Source: Amanita rubescens (taxonomy: Eukaryota > Basidiomycota > Agaricomycetes > Agaricales > Amanitaceae). From it: 56,959 bases of DNA. Each line of letters begins with the position of its first letter. Within the stretch, counting starts at the first letter, position 1. Position numbers and translations under genes: made by a program. The notes beneath the pieces were generated by a model, which saw nothing but the letters and a program-made list of their open reading frames with translations, was not told the origin of the DNA and ran no database searches. Positions 37,132-49,787 of this stretch are shown here, piece after piece. The stretch is from positions 1-56,959 of the forward strand of contig WION01000334.1 in the NCBI GenBank assembly GCA_015039365.1, written 5' to 3'.

Positions 37132-37367
37132 CCCTATCCTTGATCGCGTCATGGAATGGTGGGTAGTATACCTCTTACCGCAAATGTGACCATTCCTAAC
37201 ACTCAGCACAAGTCATCTCTCGACTAAAGCGACCACGGCAGCAAGCCACGCTAAATGACTTAATGGATTAGATACTGATAGGACTGAACGCCAACGATAT
37301 ATAAATGTCCAAGAAAATATATATCTCAGCGATGCAAGAAAGTGTATTTTTCGCTCGTAGATAAAAA

Positions 37368-39725
37368 TTACAAAGGGTATTTGAGAGCAAGATAAACATC
37401 CACCTGGATGGTGGCGTTCCTATAATCATCGGTAGTGATATTGACCGGAACATCTGGATTGTCATAGAGCGTCAGCAATGGAACGTTGTCGATATCGTAT
37501 TTCGGCCACTCGTATAGGTTCTGGCCGTTCGGGTCTTGCTTGTTGACAAAGTTGATTAGATAGTCCTGAAGATCACCTTTGTCGTAGATCATGAGGACAT
37601 CGGACCCTTGGAACTACGGTACCATGTGCGTTAGTATCTTGGTTTGGTTTGTGAATATCTATCGCTTACCGATCCAAGGTAAGGCGTCTGCTTGTAGCGC
37701 TTGCTAACTAAAGACACCAAAGATTAATGATCGATCCGAATCACGTGAAAATACTTACGGAATGACCAGCATGGTTGCTTGTTATAGACTTGCTGGATGA
37801 AGGAACGACGAGGAGCTTGCCAAACCAAGTCACCCTTGGCGGCTGACTGACGTTTGTATTCTGGACCCAGGTCGGCATTGGCATCACCGGTGTCAAATGG
37901 CGAACCGGCACTTGGGGCTGGTTGATGAGCACCGAGAAGCATGGAGAGTTCCTGGGGTTGAATATAGGGGAACATGTTGCTGTGGGCATAGTTGCCGAGC
38001 AGTTGAGTAGTGCTGTAATTCGATGCGTGAGAATGATAACATTAACAGACTCAAAAGACAGGTGCCATACGTAATGTTTAAGTTTGAAAAGGAGAATAGC
38101 GTTGACTCATCGTCAACGTTACCTAAAAATAGTCAGAATGAAACGATACAGAAAATTAGGGTCGCACCTATGACAAGAGGGATTGGCGCAACGTGGTCCA
38201 GTGCCACCAACTCCTGAGCAGTATTCGTGAGGAAAATACCATCGGATCGTGGCCACCAAGCTGGGATGACCGACTGAGAGATGCGTCACATTCCGTGCAA
38301 GTCAAAAAATCAACCAAAGCGTACCTCCCAGGAGAAGACATTGGGCTGGCCATCGATAGCAGCCCTCAGCTTTTCGTAAGGCACCTGCCTCATGCACTCA
38401 ACCTTATCCACTTCCGTCGGGCAAAGTTCACTCGAAATAGCATTCCAGTAACGCTGGCCATGAACGTTGTCCATATAACCGAACGGACTGGGTGCACCAG
38501 ATTGCATGAAAGCGGCGTGGAACAAGCCTTCGGTGTTGCCACCGTTTGTGATCATTTGAGAACCGACGGAATACGCGCCAGAGTTTTGACCCCAACTGTA
38601 AGGAGAAACTTTAGCCAAGTAGAAAGCTAATTGAACGTTGAACCCACATTGTGACTTTGGTGGGATCTCCTCCGAACGACGAGATGTACTTGTTGACCCA
38701 CCGAAGGGCCAAACGTTCTTGTCACTCGATATTAGAGAAACGAACGGAGCGACCGCGACAAGACTTACGATCGTAAAGACCAAGGTTTCCTATGCCAGCA
38801 TTCCTGAAGACATCGCCGCCCATGAAACCAAAGCCTTATCTTGCGTTAGGCCACCTTCACGCCCAGTCATACCAACACGTACCGCCAATACTAGCAATAA
38901 GATTCAATACGTATGACTGAAAGATCCAAAATGACCTACCGATAGTTCATGCTGACATAGATTATGGGTTGGTTGAGAGCTACTGAACGAGTGATGATGT
39001 TGGAGCCATCATAACTATCAACACGCTTAGCACGTCACTTTGCTTCGTGAAATTCTGAACACTCACGTTGAGCTGCCGCTAAATTGGAAGAAACCTAAAA
39101 GAGATGTTACTTCGATACACATTCAATCAATGCATAAACGCGGGTCACCTCCATGGAACCACTGCAAGGAAAAGCGACGTTAGAGAAGGTCGTATAGAAT
39201 AAAGCCGACGGACCACAACGACGGGTAACTTTTCGTTGCCAGAGACAACAGGAGTCAGCACATTGATCGTAAGGCCTGTTAAAGGGATTTTAATCAATTG
39301 TAGAAGAGTAGGCTTGGATAATTACAGTCTTCGCTGTCTGGCTTAGAAACTTGATAAAGAGTGTTGTTCAAGTAATCCAATATCTCTGGCGAGACACCGG
39401 GCACATGGGGAAATTTCCGGGCCACCTGGGTACATGACGGGCCAAACTTCGTGGCATCATAGTGACCGCTGTAGGAGCCGTATGACTCTGGAAGACGATA
39501 ACGCAAGTTGCCGACACTATCCTAGCATCAGGCACCAATATACGAGACAGATGAGGCGCATTTAACTTACGGCGGTTGTGCGTAGGGAATGCCCAGATAT
39601 TTGTTCACTCTCCCATCCGTTGTGCCTACAAAAGTACCTTTGTCCAAGGTGACCTTTGTCGATGACGGAGCAGCGCAGGTGAGATATACGTGAAGCGCAA
39701 GCGCGACAAGAACTTGAAGCTTCAT
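37368..39725 (-). CDS. Secreted type-B carboxylesterase/lipase homologue, catalytic Ser and His replaced
   Basis: Alpha/beta-hydrolase of the carboxylesterase/lipase family, about 560 residues, with a signal peptide (MKLQVLVALALHVYLTCA). More than ten introns of 45-65 bp are removed. Family landmarks appear in order: YLGIPYAQPPVGNLRY, SEDCLTINVL, WFHGGFFQFSGSS (oxyanion hole), VSMNYRIGGFGFMGGD, NLGLYDQRLALRWVNKYI, FGGDPTKVTIWGQNSGA, AAFMQSGAP, PRSDGIFL, GNVDDESTLFS and PYLGSFQGSDVLMIYDKGD. It ends at 37368. The nucleophile elbow reads G-Q-Asn-S-G, with Asn codon AAC at 38583-38585 where the family has Ser. The usual FHGSD histidine is Gln (CAA at 37608-37610). The acidic Glu (DES) is kept. 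All other landmarks are intact, so this looks like a non-catalytic relative rather than a random wreck. An 8 bp exon (TATTGGCG) is needed to read NYRIGGFGF. Confidence 0.85.
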
Positions 39726-40607
39726 AGCGAAGACTTCTACTCAACATTCTTCCACAACCTTCATTATATATGAATCAGGCACATCAAAGACCGATGTGAC
39801 GCCGAATGGACGAGGTATATTCCCATATAGCAGAGACCCTTTGACTTTTCCGCATCGCAAACTGCAGTCCCGAGGCTTTAAAAAAACGCGCCATCATGAA
39901 GAGCATTCAAAACATACCGTTAAAAAACGGTTGATTGATTGACGAATGTGAATGAGCGCCGACCTGAAGTGTGTTTGATGACAATTCGCCAGTATTAGTC
40001 GTCGTCGTGCTGGCTTTCCGTCTACTAGCCGATTCGCTGCAAACTAGAACCAGGCATGTCAAACTCGGCGCCACATAGTCCGAGTCTATTGAAATACACG
40101 TAGTAACTTTTTGGATTTGCTGGCAGTTGTCCGAGTCCGAGTCAGGATGGACCAAACATGACATAATACCGTTATGGTAAATCAGTACGAGAGCGAGCGT
40201 CGCTGGAGCGCCGACACGAACCTTGCGCCCGATTTCTTCATATAAATCCACACATTTTCGTTAATATGTTCCAAGTAGAGGAAGGATGATCGATGAAGAG
40301 GAAAACCGAATCATCTTATCTTATCTCTGCATGTTTCCCACGTTTATTATTATTTTACTTTGCGAGTGACCTTGCTGCGCAAGGTAACAAGGTAAATTAT
40401 ACTATGAGTGTAGGGAAATAAGCAGTAATACTGGCAGAACCGGAGGCTCGTTGTCTGACTGAGCTTAATCCCTCAGCAAATAACCGATCGCGCTAATTAC
40501 ATGTAACTTTTCTTCATTCACGGTGGGAGTTTTTCTAGTGGTATAAAACGTTCGTCACAGACAGTATTCTAATCGTACACATACATCGATATTACTCTAT
40601 ATCTAGT
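39726..40607. other. Intergenic, nothing recognised
   Basis: An open frame on the minus strand (39907-40251) has no ATG at its head and no known motif. It contains a stretch with several Cys (CISIDSDYVAPSLTCLVLVC) but no gene is called. Confidence 0.35.
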
Positions 40608-42140
<1,533 letters not shown>

Positions 42141-43368
42141 TTTTCTGCAGAGAGATTCAAAAGACCGAGTCGGAGATGATGCTGTTCAGCCCGTCGTCTC
42201 CGATTATAAGCACTCTATGGCCTGTGAAATATGTGACGAAATGGGATGATCAGTAATACCGATATGACGCCGTGCATCGACCTGTAAGCGTCATATCAGA
42301 CCTGATCAATGATTTGTAAAGCGGCGCCACTCGAACACCCAAAGATGGTACACTTACGCGCTAGTATGGAGTTACTTAGGAAGATACGTCTCCTTGAGGT
42401 AGTCCAACATCAGTGCGTTGAAATCGGCGTCCAGAAACTGATGTTCTTGATACCGAGTTTGTTGGTCGCGATGCTCTAGCCAAACTATCGTTTAAAGTTT
42501 CCGAATAGAGAGAGCTGGTGTCTAATGCCGTGTTGTCGCGTAGGCCGATTCGAAAGGAAGTTCAGGATTCGCCCCTGAGTTAGTGTTCGCTAAGGATAAC
42601 CCGCGGGTATGCGGGTACGATGGGTACGGGTATGTCACGGTACGCGCCCACGTGTGACGCGTACCCGCTTGAGTCACAGATGCCGCGTCGCTTCGTTCGC
42701 TTGGTCGCTCATTATTGTTCTCGCCATCACCACTTTTTATCCCAATACGCATGGCAAGTCCGCGGGCCTCGCACTTACCACCGCGGCTGTGGGGAACGAG
42801 ATAAGTATCATCTTGATTGTTTCTTCTGTTTCTCACTGACATATCGACAGAGACTCCATTTTGCATTTTGATTTCTCGCCAAACAGAACGGCAGGCGAAA
42901 AGAGACCGACGTCAATGGAAACCTGTCCTCGTCAATATATTACCGCATATGCCAATAGCAAAGGGTGCATGATCCCCGGTAGTCTCAGCCAGACGCTCCA
43001 GCTGCTCCCTTTTGCTCGGTCACCGTCAAGACGCCCCTCGTCCCCTCCACCGTATCCAAACACTGGCGAAAGGTGGCCCAACTCTGGACGAGGATTCGCG
43101 TCACCCCAGAGCTTCTTGTCACCAAACCCGCCTTGACCACATAATTGCGATCGATACGACCCACATCCGCACCTCTCGCCTTGTCGGACAAATGTTCTCG
43201 CCCCATCGATGCGAGATATAATGAATGGGACTTTACTCAACCAGGAATGCGATATATTACTGATAATCGATGACACGACAATGCCACGTCAGCATGTTTG
43301 GAATATAACATTATTAACAGAATACCATCATCGTGAACATTAACCGTACAATCTCTGGTTGCCAAGAT
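42141..43368. other. Intergenic, nothing recognised
   Basis: 1.2 kb between the OYE start and the LRR-like gene. Overlapping short frames on both strands at 42520-43280 follow local GC content and show no family features or splice pattern. Confidence 0.35.
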
Positions 43369-44472
43369 TCAACAGTTCAAAACTATCCTATCGCCAATAC
43401 GGATATCGTAATGAAAATCAGCAAGTTCGGCGAACATTCTAATAGCTAGTATGCTCTTCTCGTTCCGCGTCTTCTGCGGGCAGTCGTCACAGGCAAACAC
43501 GTAACCTTTTGGCATAATATTGGTCGAGTGGTCTATCGCCAACGGCACATGTCCCTCTCTCGGACGAGGACACGTTGCACCCCTGACTGCATCATGAATG
43601 TACGCTCGTAGGACACCAGGAGCAGGTGGAGGTGGGTCCATAACACGGTCCACAGGCAATTCCTGAGAAAGCAAGGAAATCGCATCACGCAAATCGTGTA
43701 GGAACTTGAATCCGCTGTGCTTGAACGGCATCTCTGTTAACCTTGGGATGCAAACCTTTTGCAGAACACAGGGGTGGCGAAGGATTTGGTTGTAGACGTA
43801 GTGCAATGTCTCGGCAAGCCCGACGTCCAAAGGGTCGCTTTCGTTATCGTCAAAGACGGACAGCTCCTTCAAATTAGTCGTGGAGTGGAGCAGGAAGTCG
43901 GTGAATGCAGTTTCGCATGACAAGAACCAGCGTAGCTGCTCGCCCACCGAACATTGTATCCGATTGTTGGTCACGTCCAAGACCTCAAGACGGGGACATG
44001 CAAAGTGGTGTAGTAGGTCCATGAAATGACATTGTGCATCGCGTATCTTGATACTTTTCATGGCTTTTAGTTGTTGCCGGTCATAGAGGAGCGGTGGCAT
44101 GGATTGCTTTGTGCTGTATGTTATCATTTTGAATTCAATGTTCTGAAGTGAGGTGCACATGGTGAGGACGTGTACGGCGACAAAGAGGTTGACCTTGCCG
44201 ATTGACAGGCGCGTGAGGGCGGAGTAATTTGCGATGATTGGTGCGTGAACGGGAGAGATTCTGGGAATAGCGAGGCTCGTCAATTGCCTGCAGGACGAGA
44301 AGGATTTGAGGAGTCGAAGGGTCATCTCCTCGGCGTCCTGAAGAGAATAGGGCAATGCTGGATCAAACGTGATAAGGATGCCCTGGGCCTCAACTGGAGG
44401 ACTGCGGAGTAACTTCATACACGTCGTTGGATCGTTGAGGCAGACATGCAAATCGGCGTATAGGCTTTCCAT
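43369..44472 (-). CDS. LRR-like protein, probably F-box associated type
   Basis: Single uninterrupted 367-residue frame from MESLYADLHVCLNDP to RIGDRIVLNC. Leucine-spaced repeats are visible: CRQLTSLAIPRIS, YSALTRLSIGKVNL, CTSLQNIEFKMI, CPRLEVLDVTNN and TTNLKELSVFDDN. This is the solenoid pattern seen after the F-box in fungal F-box/LRR proteins. No F-box was found at the N-terminus or in the 350 bp upstream, so it is either an LRR-only protein or has an undetected 5' exon. A proline-rich loop (MDPPPPAPG) and a Cys pair (ACDDCP) lie near the C-terminus. No signal peptide or membrane segment. Unlike its neighbours it lacks introns. Confidence 0.65.
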   Translation of the reverse strand: MESLYADLHVCLNDPTTCMKLLRSPPVEAQGILITFDPALPYSLQDAEEMTLRLLKSFSSCRQLTSLAIPRISPVHAPIIANYSALTRLSIGKVNLFVAVHVLTMCTSLQNIEFKMITYSTKQSMPPLLYDRQQLKAMKSIKIRDAQCHFMDLLHHFACPRLEVLDVTNNRIQCSVGEQLRWFLSCETAFTDFLLHSTTNLKELSVFDDNESDPLDVGLAETLHYVYNQILRHPCVLQKVCIPRLTEMPFKHSGFKFLHDLRDAISLLSQELPVDRVMDPPPPAPGVLRAYIHDAVRGATCPRPREGHVPLAIDHSTNIMPKGYVFACDDCPQKTRNEKSILAIRMFAELADFHYDIRIGDRIVLNC

Positions 44473-44872
44473 CCTGCTTTCATAGATAGAATTAGCAATG
44501 AAGAATATGAAGCGTCAGTCACGCACAGAAACGGAGGATAAGCAAGACGAGGAGTGGAGAACAATAATGGCCCAGAAGATCCAGGGCCTTATATATATGT
44601 GCAGACAATTGCCACCAAGACAGCTATTTAGGTGGCCACAAATGACGTTAAGCGAGCATTGTTTGAAAGCTTTGCAATTGATGTCAGGGAGGCAAGCACT
44701 GATCCGCAGCGCTTGAAAGAGATAAAAGGCGATCTGATTTCGTAACAATCGGGAGCTACGACGGCAGGTGGCAACGGAGGTCCAAGGGCAACGTTCATAA
44801 GGCTCGAAAGATAATTTAAATTATTCAGATTAGACGGGACATGAATACCTTGCGGGCCGAGCAAGACAAAAA
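44473..44872. other. Intergenic, nothing recognised
   Basis: 400 bp between the LRR-like start and the cyclophilin stop. Short frames on both strands show no domain. Confidence 0.35.
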
Positions 44873-45933
44873 TTACTCTATGATACCGCTTGAGGTGATT
44901 GTGACCTTTACCCTCGGCGTCCCAGATGTCGTACCCGCAGCTTCGATTCGCCTGACCAAGAGCATCCCAGTTTTAACTTCTCCGAACACCACATGTCGAT
45001 CGTCCAGCTTTGGGAATAAACTAAGCTCACTGGCAGCTTAACATGAAGACGAAGCTTACCCAGGGAGTAATGGCAGTTGTAATGAAGAACTAGAAGCGAT
45101 CCGTACATCATATGCCTCGCAAAACCCACAGAATGCGTACCTGCGAGCCGTTCGTGTTTGGTCCGCCACTGGCCATGGACAACAAGCCAGGCTTAGAATG
45201 TTGTAATTTGAAGTTTTCATCTAAAATATTGTGAGTTATGTTTTCCTTCAATTCTAGCATTTTTATACCTGGAAACCACCTTTCCGGGTAGATAGATTTC
45301 CCGCCCCTGCCATCATGATGCGTGATATCGCCACCTTGGATCATGAACTGCGAAGAACATCAATTCATGTAAGACAAGTAAAAATTCCATGAATGAGCAC
45401 GTTAGGCATTATCCGATGGAACGTACTGCCGGCGTAACCAAACCCATGTTGACCCGTTGCCAGCTCCCGGAAGTTGCGGGCTGTTTTCGGAACAATGTCA
45501 TCGTACAACCTGAAGACAAGGCGCCCTGCTTTCCTGTAGTTGATAGCAATATCAAACTGTGTAAAATGACTCGATGAAACTTGACGCGTCTGACTCTTAG
45601 TCACTCACGAATACGAATGGGCTAAAAGGTTGAGACGTTAGACTTCCAAGATAGGTATGAAATATGAGGCTCACAATTGGTGACGTCCTCCCGACATTGG
45701 TATTGCCCTTCGAAAACTTTTCCCACCAATTTAGCTCCACGCTCACGATCACGTGCCAAATCAACCAATTGTGTCACTCTGTCACCTTCCTTTTCCCGAA
45801 CTGAAATATCTCCAGATCAGATACCGATGAAAATAAGAGTTTCAGGATTAAACTCGTGCAATGACAATGGAACTGTCGCCGGCACAGTTTTTCGAGTCGT
45901 CAATGGGATGATATCGCGATGACGTTTGGTCAT
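44873..45933 (-). CDS. Cyclophilin-type peptidyl-prolyl isomerase with N-terminal extension
   Basis: Catalyses cis-trans isomerisation at Xaa-Pro bonds. The cyclophilin domain begins at [20 protein letters not shown] and continues with [93 protein letters not shown] and VRRIEAAG, ending at 44873. The active-site Arg (FHR), Phe/Met/Gln (FMIQ), Gln (NGSQ), Phe, Trp (PWLD) and His (RHVVFGE) are all kept, so it should be active and cyclosporin-sensitive. Several introns, including about 58 bp between MPN and FMIQ. Upstream exons give roughly 90 residues from [18 protein letters not shown] at 45933 through a charged helix ([20 protein letters not shown]). This extension is not a recognised domain and its exon joins are less certain. 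Confidence 0.85.
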
Positions 45934-46420
45934 TTGTTCGGCTTCAACTCGCTGCTAAAAGCCAAGAGCTATATGATCCCATTACCAACGTCGAGTATAC
46001 GACTCTCTCGGGAAAACAATCTATTTAGGGACGATTATACCAACTGAAGAACGGAACTCTATATTTAGATGGCGAAAATCCTCGGAGGTCAGGCGTCAAA
46101 ACTTGCGGGACTCCGTCCACGAGCTAATTTTCAGGATGTCAGGCGCGGCGAGGATTGCACCAGTGCAAGAACATGCCGATATTTGTGGTAGACAAAACTT
46201 GAAGCTATTCATTGAGCGGTTAACACGAGAGAACAATTAAAGGTGATATTTCAAAAGTTCGGCTCTACGTTACTAGTAACATCCCAGGGTATATCTATAG
46301 CAACCATATATGAAAAAGGCGGAGATGGATCAAGTGAAGGAAAGTGTTCGCAAAAGATCGTGGAAAGTGAGACAAGCTACACAAGGGTATAAATTCGAAG
46401 TCGATGTTTGAGGTGCGATC
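45934..46420. other. Intergenic, nothing recognised
   Basis: Upstream of cyclophilin and downstream of the proline-rich gene. No repeats or coding pattern noticed. Confidence 0.35.
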
Positions 46421-47621
46421 TTAGGCCTGGCCCGGAGTTTTGCCCGAGGGAGAAACCTGGCCGGGAGTCTTGCCTTGGGGAGGGGCCTCCCCGGGAGGCT
46501 TACCATGAGGAGGAGGAACCTGGCTGGGAGTCGCGCTGGGGGGCGGCGGCGGAATATGGGTGGGAGTTTTGGCGGGGGGGGGAACCTGACCGTGAGGTTC
46601 ACCTTGGGGATGAGCCTGGTCTGGAATCATGTCACGGGGAGTAATTTGGCCTGGTGTTTTTCCAGCAGGAGGAACTTGTCCGGGAGTTTTGTCGTGGGGC
46701 TGAACCTTGCCGGGGGGTTTTCCATGGGGAGGGGCCTGGCTGGGAGTGGCGCTGGGGGGCGGCGGAAGAATATGGGTGGGAGTTTTGGCGGGAGGAGGAA
46801 CCTGACCGTGAGGTTCGCCTTGGGGAGGAGCCTTGTCTGGAATCGCATCACAGGGGGTAACTTGGTCGGGAGTTTTTCCGCCAGACATTTGTCCAGGAGT
46901 CTTATCAGTGGATGGAACCTTACCCGGAGGTTTGCCATGGGGAGGAACATGGTTGGGAGTTGCGCTGGGGGGCGGCGGAGGAATATGGGTGGGAGTTTTG
47001 GCAGGAGGAGGAACCTGACCATGGGGTTCGCCTTGGGGAGGAGCCTTGTCTGGAATCACGTCACGGGGAGTAACCTTGTCGGGAGTTTTCCCAGCAGGAG
47101 GAAGTTGTCCGGGAGTTTTGTCTTGGGGAACCTTGCCGGGGGGCTTTCCGTGAGGAGGAGCCTGGTTGGGAGTTGCGCTGGGGGGCGGCGGAGGAATATG
47201 GGTGGGAGTTTTGGCAGGAGGAGGAACCTGACCGTGCGGTTCGCCTTGGGGAGGAGCCTTGTCTGGAATCGTGTCACTGGGAGTAACTTGGTTGGGAGTT
47301 TTTCCGCCAGACATTTGTCCAGGAGTCTTATCAGTGGGTGGAGCCTTGCCTGGAGGTTTGCCACGGGGAGGAACCTGGCCGGGAGTTGCGCTGGGGGGCG
47401 GCGGAGGAATGTGGTCAGGGGTTTTGGAAGGAGGAGGGACATGGTCCAGAGTTTTGCCAGGCGGAGGGACGTAACCAGGAGCTTTGCCAACGGGAGGAAC
47501 CACGGCGGCAGCAGCTACACTGATGAGGGCAAGAGCAACAAGGCTCCCGAGCGCAGTGAACTGCATGAAATGCGTGAGTTGACCATGATCATAATGCTCG
47601 CAGCAAAATCTTTACCTTCAT
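46421..47621 (-). CDS. Secreted proline-rich tandem-repeat protein
   Basis: Two exons: 47621-47616 (Met-Lys) and 47560-46421, about 380 residues. The signal peptide FTALGSLVALALISVAAAA is the family cassette. The mature chain is entirely repeats of about 70 residues (near 210 bp), 4.5 copies. Each copy runs PPPSATPxQ / PPHGKPPGKV / DKTPGQ / GKTPxQVTP / DxIPDKAPPQGEPHGQ / VPPPAKTPTHI. Units 1 and 3 share MSGGKTP where units 2 and 4 have PPAGKTP, so a two-unit block was itself duplicated. It is rich in Pro, Gly, Lys and Thr, has almost no aromatic residues and only one mature Cys. Such a chain should be extended and disordered, possibly O-glycosylated on Thr and wall- or matrix-associated; this is inference. 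The antisense open frame (46475-47638) is a composition shadow. Confidence 0.85.
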
Positions 47622-47700
47622 TGTTGTTCGGGGGGTAGAGAATTCGGAAGTCGACTTCGAAAACGGGGGAAGGTGCTTGTCTGAAGAACGAAGGCATAGC

Positions 47701-47800
47701 CGGAGCCTTTTTATACCTTTTCGACGACATTACAGGCCGGTTGATGTGGATGATGATTTCAGAATTTCGAGATATGGCGTATGGTGCGTCCGCAGTTCAA
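47701..47800 (-). promoter_or_regulatory. Secreted-family promoter module
   Basis: Reading the minus strand: GAACTGCGGACGCACCATACG (47794-47774), then ATCATCCACATCAACCGGCC, then AATGTCGTCGAAAAGGTATA with the TATA about 90 bp before the ATG at 47621. Same order and spacing as the modules at 20.7, 49.3 and 51.9 kb. Confidence 0.75.
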
Positions 47801-49279
47801 AGGAGGTGTTGTTATGTTAACATTCTCACTCGCGGCGTTTGAGGAACTCGCTTTTTTTTTGCCACAAGAAAGTATATCTGCACGCCATGCCGTCACGCCA
47901 AGAAAACACTAGTTCCATATGGGAGCCGCAGCAATAATGTTGTGCTGGGTATCCAATGTCAGCGCACGACTTGTCGATACCCTCAAGAGAAGTCCGTAAA
48001 CCGTATCAGTGCGTTTTTGCATTAGGCGGAACCAGATGATTCGAAGTCAGCCACTTCAGAAGAGCATAGCCAAATATAGCAACTAACTTCAAGATTGCGA
48101 GAGTCAAATTCTACGCGAAATACAATGAGGGCCAGTGTACCTTTTCTCGTGAGGATATGGCCGGAAGCTTTACACGAGTGCAAATGTGAATCATACATGC
48201 TGTAACATGCGAACCCGGGCAACAATTCCGGTACCGGCGTTGGACACAGTATAATCAATCTTCTGCGCAGCACTTACTACGTTTTTTAGTCTCTTTATTT
48301 TCGGGTTCGGTTTCATGGCAACCGCACGCGCGATTGACAAACGCAATGTATCAAAGGGAGAACGAAAGAAGGATCTAGTTCTGAGAGATTGAGGATAAAC
48401 CACGTTAACAATACAGCATTGAACATCAAGTTATGCCAGCGGAGTGGTGCGGACTCTCATCTTGGCCTCCATTCAAGCTAACCTTCGAATCCGCTGATCT
48501 AAAAAGTCTCGGAAACCTGTCAACGCCACATGTCATCCGCACGCATCTATTCGTGATACTTCCCCGTATAGAGCACAAAAGAATTTTAACAGTCAAGGAT
48601 GGAGATTTATGGCAAGACGATGAACAAACGGAAACGAACTGTCTTCACGGCTCGTGTCACCCTCCCGCTTGGCTTACGTCTGACGTGAGGGCGCTGGCAG
48701 CTACGCGATGAGTGGTCGAGAAGGCAGCTTTCAAATGCTTCACAACCGGCACATGTGTAGTCAAGGGGCGTAATTCACGATCCTATCGAATTCTATTCCA
48801 GACATAGGTATATAGTATATGAGGCCGCATATAGTGAAAAAGGAATGCGTGAGGGCAGCAGTCCGTAGGTACTACGGATAGATTCAGGGTAGTATTTGAG
48901 TTTGACACTAGGATTGTTCTTCGAGTAAGAATATTATGGCAGGTGCAGTTTACATTGTACAACTCATTTAAAATTTCCGACCGTTTCCTGATGAGAACGA
49001 AGACACTGGTTCTCGTGCGGTTGTGAAAAAATCATCTTGTCTCGAATTTCCGGCTGCGCTATCCCTGTGGTCGCGGAACAGATGGCTGACTTCAATCACT
49101 TGATTCCGTCTAATGCAAAGACACAACAATGCGATTTTAAAGCCTTCATTCATAAAATTCCAGGCTGGCATGAATACACGACACAACGCTACTGCTGCGG
49201 ATGCAACTGATTTCTTGGCGTGAGGTACGGACTGTCATGTGGTAAATATGGGTTTCTGAAACGGATAATTGATATAATA
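47801..49279. other. Intergenic, nothing recognised
   Basis: Nearly 1.5 kb without a supported gene. One plus-strand open frame (48433-48711) shows no family features. Confidence 0.35.
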
Positions 49280-49282
49280 GCC

Positions 49283-49388
49283 TCTCCTTTGGACTGCGGA
49301 TGCAACCTTCGCCATGTCTCGAAATAGAAGTCACTAGCCATCGCCCACGCTGACCGGTGTGCAACATCGTCGAAAAGGTATAGAGGAT
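49283..49388 (+). promoter_or_regulatory. Secreted-family promoter module of the broken gene
   Basis: GGACTGCGGATGCAACC (about 49282), CATCGCCCACGCTGACCGG (about 49339), then CATCGTCGAAAAGGTATAG (49365-49383). The module survives although the gene behind it is broken. Confidence 0.7.
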
Positions 49389-49469
49389 TTTGCTTTGCCT
49401 TCTTTCTCGGAGAAGCATCTTGCCTGGATTCTTCAAACGTGAATTCCCCATCTTTGCTAACTCACTGAA

Positions 49470-49787
49470 ATGACAGTGAAGGTACAGCTCTTGCTGTAAA
49501 CTTTATGAGTGCATTTGTGCACTCCATTGCTTTCGGCAGTATCGTTGTCCTCGCCCACATGATACATCCGCGTCACTGCTCTGGAAAAACTCCTGGCCAT
49601 GTTTCTCCACCTGACAAATTTCCGGCCTGTATTCCTCTTCGCCCAGATTCATATTCCTCCTCCTAGCACGACTCCCAGCCGGGTTCTTTCTCTCGGAGAG
49701 ATTCCTCCTCATGATAAATCGCCAGAAGATGCTCCCGCCGCGGTGAAACTCCCGAACAGGGTTAATACTGGTAGTACCCCGCCGTAA
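49470..49787 (+). pseudogene. Broken proline-rich secreted paralogue
   Basis: Sits at the expected distance behind a family promoter. The usual ACAATGAAG/gtac is changed to ACAGTGAAG/gtac, so the standard ATG is GTG; an in-frame ATG two codons upstream (49470) could substitute. The intron acceptor before the signal exon is altered (GTGCAC instead of a GCAG ending), so the signal peptide remnant SIAFGSIVVLA is cut off. Repeat remnants SGKTPGHVSPPDKFPAC and IHIPPPSTTPSRV are in different frames, ending TGSTPP at 49787. Acceptor loss plus frameshift indicate a pseudogene of the 46421-47621 type. Confidence 0.75.

Noticed and set aside
39907..40251. 114-residue Cys-containing minus frame as another secreted protein
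   Set aside because: No ATG at its head, no signal peptide, no family promoter and no match to the 8-Cys spacing.
43369..44472. Calling this gene a full F-box protein
   Set aside because: Only LRR-like repeats are visible; no F-box was found in the frame or upstream.
46475..47638. 387-residue Gly/Arg-rich open frame on the plus strand
   Set aside because: It is the antisense shadow of the Pro-rich repeat gene; Pro codons (CCN) read as Gly/Arg (GGN/NGG). The minus strand has the promoter, Met-Lys exon and signal peptide.
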